64,000 bases of DNA from Paraspadella gotoi (Eukaryota > Chaetognatha). The stretch covers positions 2,269,601-2,333,600 of the forward strand of contig CM119269.1 in assembly GCA_051294375.1 (NCBI GenBank). The letters run 5' to 3'. The position numbers and the translations under genes were made by a program. The notes below the pieces were generated by a model. It was not told the origin of the DNA. It worked only from the letters and a program-made list of their open reading frames with translations, and ran no database searches. Below, piece after piece: positions 12,887-24,196 of the stretch (positions within the stretch are counted from its first letter, which is position 1; each line of letters begins with the position of its first letter).

Positions 12887-14159
12887 CAGATAATTAAATG
12901 ATAATTTATGAGAAATATTTTTGGGCATTCAGAAATTCAGACCTACAAAATGCAGTCATAATCTTAGACTAAAAATTACAAAAGAAAAAAGAGAGAAAAA
13001 ATCAACTGATCAACCAGCCAATTATAACTGGAAGAAAGAGAGAAAAAAAAAATTACAATTTAAAAAGAAATTAAATAAATGTGACCTCTGTTTTTTGCAT
13101 TTAAACTATTTTCCATTTGGACGATTCCATCGAAACTTTATATCTAGCTTAAACATACAGTTAACTTGTTTACCCATATACAAAATTCTAATTTGAGTAA
13201 TTATGAGTAAATATAAGCAAACAAATTCAAGTAAATTTGACTTTTGTTTTTCTATTTAAACTCATTTCCACTTTCACGATTCCATTTAAATTTCATATCC
13301 AGCTTAAACATACAGTTAACTTGTTTACCCACATACAAAATTTTATCTCAATCATCAAGTGGATTATAGAGTAGGAATCTGCGATAAGCAGGTCCGACAA
13401 ATTAAACAATTACATTTTTGCAAATTAAAAAAAAAAAATTACATTAGAAACGAACGTTCCTTCTCCCTTTTTTCTTCGTCTCTATTTTATCTCTTTCACT
13501 TCGATGAAATTCAATTAAAGCTTCTGAAATTCGAATTAGTATGTGTTTTTAAATTACTGAAAGAAAATATTGAAAATCATCGATATTTGATTCCACCTCA
13601 TTTCCTTTTAAGGAAAGAAAAAGAAAAGGGAATAAGGGAAAACTCCATTTTCTTTCTTTTCTTCTTCCGCGAAGATTAGAGGAACTGATTATGTGCTTCT
13701 GCTTCTCTGAGCCTTGAAAGGAGAAGGAAGAAAGTGGGTAAAAAAAAAAAGAAAAAGAAAGAAAAAGAAAAAAGAAAAGGAAGAAAAAGAAAAAAGAAAA
13801 GGAAGAAAAAGAAAAAAGAAAAGAAGAACTGGCAAGTTCAAGACGTTTCGCCGTCGTCAATTTTTATGGGAGATGCATTTACTAATTATCAAGTGACTAT
13901 ATAAGTTTAAAATTAATGTATGCTAAACATCATTTAATTTATCACTTATCTGTATATAGCATACAATATTGTGTGATGGTATTGACTTTCTGATCTTTTG
14001 AATTTTTATATGAATTATATGATTATAAAAGTCCATGCATAAAAATTATTTAATGATACTTCACCCTTTTGTTATGTATCATTAAAAGTGATTTTATGCT
14101 AGATACATGAATTATAAAACTATATTAATGCAATAATACCTAATATAAGAATATTTGAA

Positions 14160-14265
14160 ATAAAATAAAACTGACTAACCGAGAGTCGGACTGACCGACC
14201 TACCGAAAAGTAACTCATGTCATAGACATAGATTGCTCCTCGAATACTCGCGGCGCAACTGAAAA
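14160..14265 (-). repeat. hairpin repeat, copy B
   Basis: In minus orientation it reads TTTCAGTTGCGCCGCGAGTA, the second arm ending GGAGCAAT, then CTATG and TTTTCGGTAGGTCGGTCAGT. Order and spacing match copies A (2360-2455) and C (49501-49590). The palindrome covers about 14232-14260. Confidence 0.65.
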
Positions 14266-14350
14266 TAAAAAAAAAAAAAAGAACAAAATGAATGGAGGAG
14301 GAAGATAGTACAAAACACAAGTGAAGAGAAAGATAAAACAGGAAAGGGAA

Positions 14351-14650
14351 AATTTTGGCCATATTTTCCCAGAACGCTCCGTTATATCTTAAATTAAATT
14401 AATTAAAAATTATAATTATATGGAATAAGCAAAGGATTAGGTTAGAGATTAAGACTGTAAATAGGGTTAGAGACTAGCGTTTAGGGTTAGAGGTTAAAGT
14501 TAAAAATTAAGATTAGGATTAGGGTTAGGGACTAAGATTAGGGATTTGTTTATAGGTTTAAAAATAAATTTAGGTTAAATATTATAGTTAAAATTAAATT
14601 TGGGATAAACGAACAAAAATAGCGAACTTTCGGAAAAGAGAGCCAAAATT
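14351..14650. mobile_element. 300-bp TIR element with TTAGGG-like interior
   Basis: The ends are inverted repeats: AATTTTGGCCATATTTTCCC at the left and, reversed, AATTTTGGCTCTCTTTTCCG at the right (16 of 20 identical). The interior has many degenerate TTAGGG/TTAGAG units (14430-14540). The right-hand part (GAACAAAAATA...TTTCGG...GCCAAAA) recurs at 42735-42790 after another degenerate TTAGGG tract. There is no coding capacity. Confidence 0.55.
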
Positions 14651-16007
14651 TCAATAAAACTTAAAATAATTAAGTAATGAGATTAATTAAACAAAATAGG
14701 AACTAGCGGTCAAATCGAACGTTAGTGACTTTGACGGTTAGGTAAATATTTGTTACTAACAAGGAAAGAATATTTACTAACTTTATGAACAAAAAAAAAA
14801 GAACGAAAAGAGGGGGAATCTTTGCTTGCACGGGCAACGTTGCAAGGGCGAGGGAGGGGGGGGGGCAAAAGAGATAGAAAGAACGCACGTACGTGTGCGT
14901 GTGCGCACCACTGCGATTGCACGAAAAGAGAGAGGGTAATCGCGGTCCGCCATCCGGGAGGCGGAAGAGGCTTCTCGAGGATGAGGAGACGATGCGAGAG
15001 AGTCAAAGGGAGGAGGAAGAGGAAGAAGAGCAGTGATGGTGTGAGAGCAACAGCGTGTCATCGATGCCGAGGGTTTTTCACATTGGCTCCGGTGGCGTCA
15101 GGTTCTCTCCACGCCCCCCCCAACCCACCTCTCTTTCTCTCACACTCGCGCGCGCGCCCATCTCTTTTCATTCTTCTTCTCGCTTAGTCACCAAGGAAAC
15201 GATAAATATACACAAACAAGCGTTTATAAACATACTTAGGATATTAATATCGCCGCGAAGAAGAAAAATTCGGTCAAGGGAATAGCGTTCTTCGGCTTTC
15301 TTTTTTCAACCAGTCTAGACCACGCGCCTTCTCTTCCGACGTGAGATGTTTTTTTTTTCCTTTTCTCCCTTTCCTTTAAAATGGCGGAGGTGGAAGGGAT
15401 TTTTTTTTTTCTTCTTCTATTTTTCCTTTTCGTGATAATCGTGATCCGGGATCCGTTAACGTCGTTTACCCGGTTAATCTTTTAATGAGATCATGGAGAT
15501 CAATTCGTTACTTCGGTGGTCGAAATTTCGCGTGTCGGAGAAACCGATCCGATTTTCGCGGATCGTTTTATAGCGACGACGAGGACCCACGACGACGACG
15601 ACGACGACGACGACGACAACGACAACGACAACACTTGTCAACTGTCATCGGATAAGAAGTCGTTCGGTCGATTTTAATCGATAATAGGATAAGGAATGAG
15701 ACGATCGATTTGATCGGTTTGGTATTAATTAATTAAAGATGAACAATTAATTAATTTTTTTAAATCAATTATTTTTATCTCGTTTCTCGAATAGGGTCAA
15801 GATGATAAATTAGCCAGACGATCAGTCTTTCATTCAGTCTTTATGGAATACTTTTGAAATATTATTATTTAAAAAAAAAAAAGAGCTAAATAAGGAAGCC
15901 TTGACTAATCACAATTTTCTTCTCACTATTATCGTCTGGGAGTAAACTCCGTAGTTCAAGGTTGTTGCTCACATTTTAGCTCTACTGGAGATATTTTTTT
16001 AGAAAAA

Positions 16008-16055
16008 CAAGTTTAAGCAAACAATGTCGGATCTGCCCACGATCATTAGCGGTAA
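16008..16055 (+). repeat. 48-bp dispersed element, copy 2
   Basis: Second copy of the ACAAGTTTRAGCAAACAATG element, in the same orientation as 12836-12886. It ends in CCCACGATCATTAGCGGTAA and lies 1.4 kb upstream of the NEDD1-like start. Confidence 0.7.
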
Positions 16056-17448
16056 TTAATTAATAAATTAATTTATTAGATCCAAAATGTCTTTTTGGGT
16101 CTTTTCGTCATTGACCACGACAACGACGATGGCGACGACGAAAATAATGCCGATAACGATTGACTTAATTTATTGTTTGATTGATTGATTAAATAATTAA
16201 TTAATTGATAAATAAATTGATTGATTGAATAATTGATTAATAGATAAAGAAATTGATTGCTTGAATAATTACTTGATTAATTTTCCTATTAATTAATTAT
16301 TTTTAGAACATGTGTAACAAAAGTATTTGCGCAGTAGACCTTAAAAAGTAGCAAAAAATAAAAGAGTACTTGACGCCACTTACCCGCCTCACCCCCCGCA
16401 CCCCCTCCCGCCCCCCCTTTCGTCTCGATCGAAGCTCAAGAAAGCAGAGAGTTTTTAAAAATCTCTTTAAAATGCTTATTCGTTTTTTATTTTTAAATCT
16501 TTATTCTTATCTTATTCATTTGTACCGAAAGCAAAAAACGAGGGTGAAAGACCGTTTGGAAGGAAAAAAAGCAAATTTTATTTTGATTTCTATAACTAGC
16601 CAAATTGCTTACAAATGAGAAAGTTTCAAATTTAGTCTAATTAAGATCACTGTTATCACGCTGTGAGTCATCGCAGTCGAATAGGCTAAGATAAAGGGTC
16701 TGGATCCCCTTTACTCACAAAAGTCTGTTTTTATATCAGGTCAAGGTGACTCTCGATTCACTAGCATTGACTACATACGATGTAATTGTAGCCTTCATTA
16801 TTATAAATTCTCTTTTTACTATAATCCTTTGCATTCCTTATTACAGGAACATGAAGAAGATAACCTACAGAAAAAAAAAGACATTATTAACAAATCGCAT
16901 TCTTTCTAGGAAAAAAAAAATTGCTAATAAACTCGTCCAATTTAATTTTTGCCTCTGACTTGATTGACGATTCGTTAAACATTCTTTTGCCCACGAGTTC
17001 TCCTCCTTTAACTTCTCCTCAATACTCCTCCTTCCTCTAATCATCCTCGATCACGCCCCCACGACCTTCGCCACCTGTTGCACCTGTTGCACCTTCATTC
17101 TTTCCCAAACCGCACCTGTTTCCTCGACCCGTTTCCTCGACCCGTTTCCTCGACCTTTCCCTCGAACGCGGAAGTGATATCGGATATTCTAAAAAATACA
17201 TTCCCTTTGATTTTTTTTGGGGTGAATCTTAAGAGCTAGTCTTTGCAAGTTCATTTTAATCCGTTCTACACTATTTCAGCCAAGCGGTTCGTACTCCCTA
17301 GTTATTACACACGTAACCACTCCTTCAGTTGACCGCCTGACCCCTCCACTCCTTTCGCTCAAAAATCTTTTTCCAACTATTCCCCATCCGCCCATCTTTA
17401 TCGCTTTGCCGGGTCCTCGACAAGTCAAAGCTTTTCCCCCCCCACCCT

Positions 17449-18617
17449 ATGGGCGGCGGCCGCGAGTCTTCCTCCTCATCCTCTGCCGGGATGTCCAGCG
17501 CGCCGCTTTCCCGCGGAGGAACGCCCACCTCCGGCGGCGGTGGCGGCGGAGCGGCGTCGTCGTTGACCGCCGCCATGGGCCGCCTGCTCCGTCGTACTCG
17601 CAGCGGGACGTTCCTCAACGCCGCCAACAACCAACAGCAACACCACAATCAACATTCGTCGGCGTCGACGACGGGGAACAACTCGGAGAGTTCGCAGAAC
17701 ACCACCCCGTCCAGGTGAGGGGTTACGAAAGGAGAATAAAAGAAATTTATTTACTAATTGGCATCCATTACACATTTTGTTTTAGGGTTAATATCGATGC
17801 TTATTGCTTAAGGTGCTCTTTCTCAGGTTTCACCCTCCCGCCAGAGGGCTATGCGAAGGCGGCTTTCTCGATCCGCTCGAACCAACAAATCACAGCACGC
17901 GTCTCTACCGACACTCCAAAGGTTATTCTCCGCATAACAATAATAACAACAACAATCACCTAAACAATAACCATAACAACAACAACCCGTACTTGACGAG
18001 CCGGTCGCCTTCGCGTGAGATGAAGACGGCGTCGGTTGGACATTACGGCGCCGGTCGGTCGCCAGAAGGAGACTGGACGGTCGCCGGACGATTAGCCGGC
18101 GCAGGAGGTCGCGGCGACGCGGAGTGGGAGGCGTCGGCGGCGCGTCTTCGTCGACGTCATCATTCCATTTCCGGCGACAAGGGCGTCGACCTGAGGAACG
18201 CTCATCTCAGGAGGCTGTCGTTGACCCAAGTCAGTGGTTGTGGAAGTTAATAGGAGTTTTTTAATTTTCTTCGGTTGCTTCTTTATTTTTTATTTATTTA
18301 AGTTTTATTTATTTAAGTTTTATTTATTTAAGTTTTATTTATTTAAGTTTTATTCATTTAAGTTTTATTTATTTAAGCTTTATTCATTTAAGTTTTATTT
18401 ATTTAATTTTTATTTATTTAAGTTTCATTTATTTAAGTTTTATTTATTTAAGTTTTATTTATTTAAGTTTTATTTATTTAAGTTTTATTCATTTAAGTTT
18501 TATTTATTTACATTTTATTTATATAATTTTTATTTATTTAATTTTTATTTATTTAAGTTTTATTTATTTAAGTTTTATTATTTGAGTTTTATTTTTTTAA
18601 GTTTTATTATTTAAGTT

Positions 18618-18648
<31 letters not shown>

Positions 18649-18933
18649 TTTTTTTTTTTTATTTATTTATTATTTATTTTTTATTTTTTTTTTATTTATT
18701 TATTTATTTATTTCTGTCTTTGTTTCTTTATTTCTTTCTTTCTTTCTTTCTTTCTTTCTTTTTTTCTTTCTTTCTTTCTTTCTTTCTTTTAATTTTTTTT
18801 ATATTCTGTTTTTTTCTTTTTAACTCTCTCTCTATAAACCATCTCCTTCTCTCTCCCTCCCAAAGGCTCAAACGGACGGCAATTCCGACACCTCCAACTC
18901 ACCCGACTCCTCGCCTCCGCCTAGAAACCGCGG

Positions 18934-18964
<31 letters not shown>

Positions 18965-21900
18965 CCAATCCGGGTCAGCGTGCACTCCTCCCACTCGGGC
19001 TCCACCTCGAACTTGGCCGTATCACGGGGGAACACCCCGACGCACGGCCACGGGGGCACTTATCCCAGACACGTTCTGCCGCCGGGACACGGCGGAGGCG
19101 GCGCTGAGTCGACGCGGACGAGCTACTCGGCGGCGGCTTCTTCGTCGACGATGATGACGACGACGTCGACGACGACGTCGACGGGAAAGCGAATTCCCAA
19201 CTCCCACTCACACAACTCCACCATCGCTGCCTATCACTCGGACGTGGAGGCGCAGCACCACGAGAGACTCTCGAGGCAGGCGTCGAACAGGTGAGCGTGG
19301 CGGAAGGGGGTGCGGGGAATCGTGGTCTGTTGTGGAGAAGTGGGGTGGGAGTTTAGGAAAACACGTTTTTTAATCTCTTCCGCCTCGTCGACCAGGTACC
19401 GCCTGAACCGCTCCAAGAGTCAGTCACGCCTATACACGAAGGAACCGCCCGGAATCACTCCCGAGCCGCTGACATCGCCGGCCGGCGCCGACGGACGACG
19501 CAGTAGCAGCGGCAGCCGCGTTGTCAGCGCCGCAGCTCAACGCCCGGGCCGCGGCGCCACTTCTCCCTCCGGACACTCCTCCTACAAGAACGCCCTGCTA
19601 TCTGACACTCCACGTCACGGCCGCAAACAATACGGCAATCCGCAGCCGCAGCAGGGATCGTCGCAGCAGCAACAGCAAGTTGATCTTTACGGAGCATCGA
19701 AGCCCAGCGGAGCCGAAGGAGGCCACAGAGGAGCCCAAGCGGACAACGGACTTCGTGGCGGACAAAGTGTCACCGCCGTCCGCGACGTTCCGTACTCCAA
19801 CTTCAAGAGCAGCAAGGCTGCGATGAACCGGAGCTCGTGGGCCGGCGCCAGCGCCTCTGGGGCACCGGTTGCCATGTCGACGCCGACCCCGCTGCAGCCT
19901 CAGCAACAGGGATTCGCCGCCGCCACACGAGCGCGAACCGCCTCCACTGCCTTTAGTTCACGCGGTCCGACGCCGCCCCCGCCGCCTAAGCCGGATTTGG
20001 GCGCGAGCGGCGGGGCGAGCGGCAGAGTGAGCGGCTCCGCGGACAGCGTCGACGGGCGAGCGGAGAGTCGGGCTGAGGGAGGGCGATGCCAAGACGGAGC
20101 GGTAGCGAGCGGCGGACTGAACGAATCTCTGTTGCACCTCGCCCTCGGAGGCGCTTCCTCGTCGACGGCCCCGTCGCCCGCTCACAGGATGCCGCTGAGT
20201 CTCTCTCCAGCCCCTACTCATCACAAAAACAGTCTCATCGACATCGGGAGTTCGGGTGAGGAATTTGAGGACAGATTTGGGGGGGGGGAAATTAGGCTGG
20301 GGAAAAATAAATAAGAGATAATAAGTCCCTGAAACTAAATGTGTAATATTGCCAATTGGTAAATTAATCTCTGTTATTTTTCTTTTCCGTTTTCAGCTGC
20401 GTTGCTGCCTCCGCATTTGGTCGAAGGTGTCAAGCAAGTCGTCGATGAATCAGTGGCCGAATTGCGCGAAAATCTTCAAGAATGTCTGCAAGCGATTCAG
20501 GTAATTTTAGTTTAAGATAAAAAAGAATGTAACTAAAAACGTGGAAAGAGAGCTTAATTCTTTTGGGAGTTAGAACCTGCGCTTGATCCAAATAATTATC
20601 ATGATTATATAATTATATTTTCGATTCTTAACCCCGGCCTCGAACTTTTTATCGAGCCTTGACCGGCGAAGCCGGGTCAGGCCTCTATAATGTTTAGGGT
20701 TGCTTCTTTGTGACGTAGTCGTCGTCGTCGTACGTCGTCGTCGTCCGTCACGCTGTTTTCATATATAAAACTACTACGCTTTTATAGGTTTGGCTGTGAC
20801 TTACCGTTTTTTTTTAAATAAAAATTATTATGAATTATGATAAAGTTTTACAAAAGTGTGCGATCATAGTAAGTTAAAAATTTAGATATGGCTTTTCATC
20901 TTGAAATAGCTGTGATATTTTCATATTACATTTGGATTTAAGTATTTTTTTTTGAATTTCCACTTCATTATGATTTACTGCAATATGCAAATGAGATTAA
21001 AGTACTCCTTATAATATCCAAATTAGTATATAGAAATGCTTTAATCTAATTTACATATTGCAGTATATAAATATTGAAGATGAAATTCAAAAAATTTGTT
21101 TTAAATTTTTAATAAAAATGGGAACTCAAAGGATTTTTTTAATGAGAAGCTATATCTTAATTTTAATACAAATATAAATTAAATCTTTTACAAGCTGCGA
21201 TTGGAAAAATTGGAAAAAATTTCCAATTGTAAACAATTGTAACATATTTTTGCCTTCTTTTATTTCTTTAAATTATATATAGATTTTCTTTCTATATTTG
21301 TCAGTTTTTGGTATTAATAAAAAAAAAAAAAAAAAAAAAATATATTTGTCAGTTGCTGCTTTTTCTGAACCCTTAAAAAACGAGTTCAGGTTCTGCAGTG
21401 ACTGTTCAGCTGGCTTCCAGCTTTCTCTTTCTTTCTGTCTCTTTGTCTCTCTTTTTCTCTTCTGTCTCTCTTCTCTCTCTTTCTGTCTTTCTGTCTCTCT
21501 CACTCTGTACGATCGTTCGTTTTTTGAAAAATTCTGATTATTTTTTTTCCTTCTCAAAACTTTTATTATCGCCATTTATTCCGCGCTTTTTTTTTCAATA
21601 CAAAATCCCAAATTTATATCTGAGATATAATTGGAAAGAATTCGGTTTTTCTTTTTCTCTCTCTCTCTCCTCTCTCTCTTATTATTTTTTTAAAAAAATG
21701 AAGAATAACTTATAATGATATGCATTATCACATATAAATCAGCTAATGTGACCTATTATATATGCAGCACTTTCGCCGAATAATATAATTGCATGCATCA
21801 CATTATAAAAAAAAAATTGTTTTTATTTATTATTGCAACTTTGGACCGGTTGGCCCACTATTGGCAAATTATATCTAAAATAGGAGTTGATAAGAGAGAT

Positions 21901-22553
21901 ATAGTCAAATTAAACATTACTTTTTTTGTTATTCTGATAATTTGTACTATTATTAAATTTATAAATATTTTTAGTGTATATATTTAATCATTTTTAACTT
22001 TTTTTAAATAATAATTATTTGAGTTGTGATAACTATTTATAAATTAATTAAATATGCAAATATTAAATTTGAACCTCGGTCTGGTTTCTTCCTAAAAAAA
22101 GAACAATCTTTTTCTCTCTATCTCTCTTTCTCTCTCTCTCTCTCCTCTCTCATCTCTCTCTCTCTCTCTCTCGTCTCTCTCTCTCTCTCTCTTTCTCTTT
22201 TTTTTTCCTTCTAAAAACTTTTATTACGCCATTTATTCCGAGATTTTCGTGGATTTTTTCCTTCTAAAAACTTTTATTATCGCATTTATTATTTTATCTC
22301 AAATACAAAAATCCCAAATACAATAACTTACTTAACCTAGATTTCGTGGCGTGCGGAGCAACAAGTAAACAATGTCGAGGAACATGAACCTAATACGCGT
22401 TACGTGTATAAAAAAAAATCAACATAGACCCAATTTCACGACGCCGTTGCGAGGCAACGGATAACCGATATAAACGAGAGTGACCTAATAATGCGTCTCG
22501 TTGGTGGGAAAACTCTCTCCTCTCTCTCTTTCTCACTCTCCCTCCCTCTTTCT

Positions 22554-22592
<39 letters not shown>

Positions 22593-22803
22593 CCTCTCTC
22601 ATCTCTCTCTCTCTCTCTCTTTTTTTTTCCTTCTAAAAACTTTTATTATCGCCATTTATTCCGCGCTTTTTTCTCAATACAAAATCACAAATTTTACATC
22701 CGAGATTTTCGTGGTTTTTTTCTAAAAATTCTGATTATTCTTTATATAAACGAGACCTAATAATGCGTTTCGTTGGCGGGAAAACTGTCCAGCCTCTCTC
22801 TCT

Positions 22804-22866
<63 letters not shown>

Positions 22867-23324
22867 ACTCATACACGCATTTGTTGTTTTATTTACGATG
22901 AAATGATTCAGCGCGTCAATAGAATCACTATCATCGCATCAATGAATGACTATCATCGTATCCAATGAATGATATCATCATATCAATGAATGACTATCAT
23001 CGCATCAATCATTTGATTATCATCCACATCAGTCATTTTGTTATCATCGCATCAATTATTGGTTATCATCGCGTCAATATTTGGTTATCATCGCATCAAT
23101 ATTTGGTTATCATCGCATCAATATTTGGTTCTATCGAAAAGCGGCTCGATCTTTATGCTTTTAAGATTTTTTTTTTTCAGAGGGAGATGGTCCGTCAGTT
23201 CGAAGTTCAGTTGGGTGAACTCCAGCAACTTCTCCACCAACAGCAGAGTCAGCAGACCCAGCAGCTCGTCGAAGAAAACAAAAGACTCAGAGACGAGATT
23301 CGCCAGTTGCGAAAACTCTACTGA
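17449..23324 (+). CDS. low-complexity protein with NEDD1-type C-terminal coiled coil
   Basis: Six exons: 17449-17714, 17827-18229, 18866-19290, 19396-20255, 20397-20500 and 23181-23324. All junctions are GT-AG and phase-consistent, giving 733 codons plus stop. Residues 1-650 are rich in Ser, Gly, Asn, Ala and Gln, with repeats (Asn run near 125-145, Ala run near 240, Pro run in exon 4) and basic patches such as GRLLRRTRSGTF and RYRLNRSKSQSRLY. The last 83 residues are helical: LVEGVKQVVDESVAELRENL, then REMVRQFEVQLGELQQLL and LVEENKRLRDEIRQLRKLY. Length, pattern and position match the gamma-tubulin-complex-binding C-terminus of NEDD1. The WD40 propeller that NEDD1 carries at its N-terminus is absent here and not seen upstream. 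The start is the first ATG after a stop at 17338; an upstream exon could exist. Centrosome function is inference. Confidence 0.75.
18290..18710. repeat. 15-bp minisatellite, TTTTATTTATTTAAG
   Basis: About twenty copies of a 15-base unit decay into (TTTA)n, and CTTT repeats follow at 18720-18790. It lies in intron 2 of the NEDD1-like gene. Confidence 0.9.
20637..20700 (+). repeat. possible divergent hairpin repeat, copy E
   Basis: A 27-base palindrome (20656-20682, arms GCCTTGACCGG / CCGGGTCAGGC) follows a TTTTTA tract and is directly followed by CTCTATAATG. The arm sequence differs from the other copies but the layout is the same. It is intronic in the NEDD1-like gene. Confidence 0.4.
21541..22760 (+). 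repeat. compound intronic repeat with CT arrays
   Basis: A roughly 100-base block starting TTCCTTCTAAAAACTTTTAT and continuing CGCCATTTATTCCG occurs near 21548, 22207, 22262 and 22628. A second block (ACCTAATAATGCGTYTCGTT) occurs at about 22483 and 22757. (CT)n arrays separate them. The whole lies in intron 5 of the NEDD1-like gene, followed by a 22-base ATCGCATCAATATTTGGTT repeat at 23050-23130. Confidence 0.75.
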
Positions 23325-23670
23325 CAAAAGGGAAAGCGACTATGATCGCAAGGAAAAAGGATATATATATTACGTTCTTTTGTTTTTCGGTTCAGTTGTT
23401 AGTTATCGCCCTCTGGCTGAATGATTACGACGAGAGGTGGACGAAGACGACGGGTGGAAAAAAACCCCGCTTATTATTATTGTTAAAATTACTCAAATTA
23501 TCACCATCACAAAAGTAATACACAGATTTGCACTTGGGGGTATGGGATAGTATGATTATTGATTAATTTATTGATTGATTAATCAATGATTAATAAGGAA
23601 ATTTCGTTTATTGAGGAATTTGGCTTTGTGGCAAAGGATCTCTGGGTTTTGATGATAGGGGACTTGAAAT

Positions 23671-24196
23671 ACAGGGAGGTCCAAAAATATTTTTAAACGA
23701 GAAAATTAGTAAAAAAATGTTACGGAAATACAATCTATTAAAATATTTAACCTTCGGCAACTATGGCCTTCTCAAAGTGTCCAGAAAAGGCGGCACAGTG
23801 GAGCAACAGCACATGCTTTTGCGACCGCGCCCTAGGGAATGAGGTGATTCATCTAACTTTTACCACTGTCAGAAAGTTGACAGTTCTGGAGGGGATGCGT
23901 GAGACATTTTCATTAATCCAGGGGATTGCAGTCAGAAAAAACTGCGCGGTTAAAAGTTTTAAAAGTTTTTAAAAGTTTTTTCCGAAACTTTTATAAAAAA
24001 GCGGCGCGAAAAATTATGACATGTTATGCAAAAAGTATAAAATATAGGAGTTGTTGGATTTTCCAGAGATTTTTGATATTGATCAAAAAAAAAAAATAGC
24101 CCAGTTTCTAAATGTAATATCTTTTTTCTTCTATCATAAACTGTTTTCGTGCTGTAAGCAACAGAAGCTAGTCCCAAGAGACCTGGACCTCCCTGT
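23671..24196. mobile_element. MITE-like element with 13-bp terminal inverted repeats
   Basis: The left end is ACAGGGAGGTCCA (23671-23683) and the right end is its exact inverse (24184-24196). A TA precedes the CAGGG on the left, while TG then TA follows on the right, so a TA target-site duplication of Tc1/mariner type is possible but imperfect. The interior of about 500 bases contains no transposase. Confidence 0.6.

Larger units (their letters stand above)
12659..17448. other. intergenic region between divergent genes
   Basis: This 4.8-kb interval separates the minus-strand transporter from the plus-strand NEDD1-like gene, so both promoters should be in it. It holds two copies of a 48-base element (12836-12886, 16008-16055), an A/G tract at 13615-13830, a hairpin repeat, a 300-bp TIR element, a GC-richer stretch at 14800-15290, a (GAC)n run near 15590-15620, TTAATTAA-type repeats at 16180-16300, and short CGACCCGTTTCCT repeats near 17115-17160. 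I found no exon, and in particular no WD40-coding sequence. Confidence 0.5.

Noticed and set aside
13549-13896. Lys/Glu or Phe/Ser-rich frames at 13.5-13.9 kb
   Set aside because: Translations of an A/G simple-sequence tract.
18234-18614. 126-codon Phe/Tyr/Leu repeat protein
   Set aside because: Translation of a 15-bp minisatellite, whose length allows a periodic open frame.
19310-20314. Single long exon from 19310 to 20314
   Set aside because: The coding part is 19396-20255, bounded by a clear AG acceptor and GTGAGG donor. The extra codons are intron.
22920-23130. Possible CRISPR-like regular repeats (ATCGCATCAATATTTGGTT)
   Set aside because: Direct tandem repeats without unique spacers in an animal intron; ordinary minisatellite.
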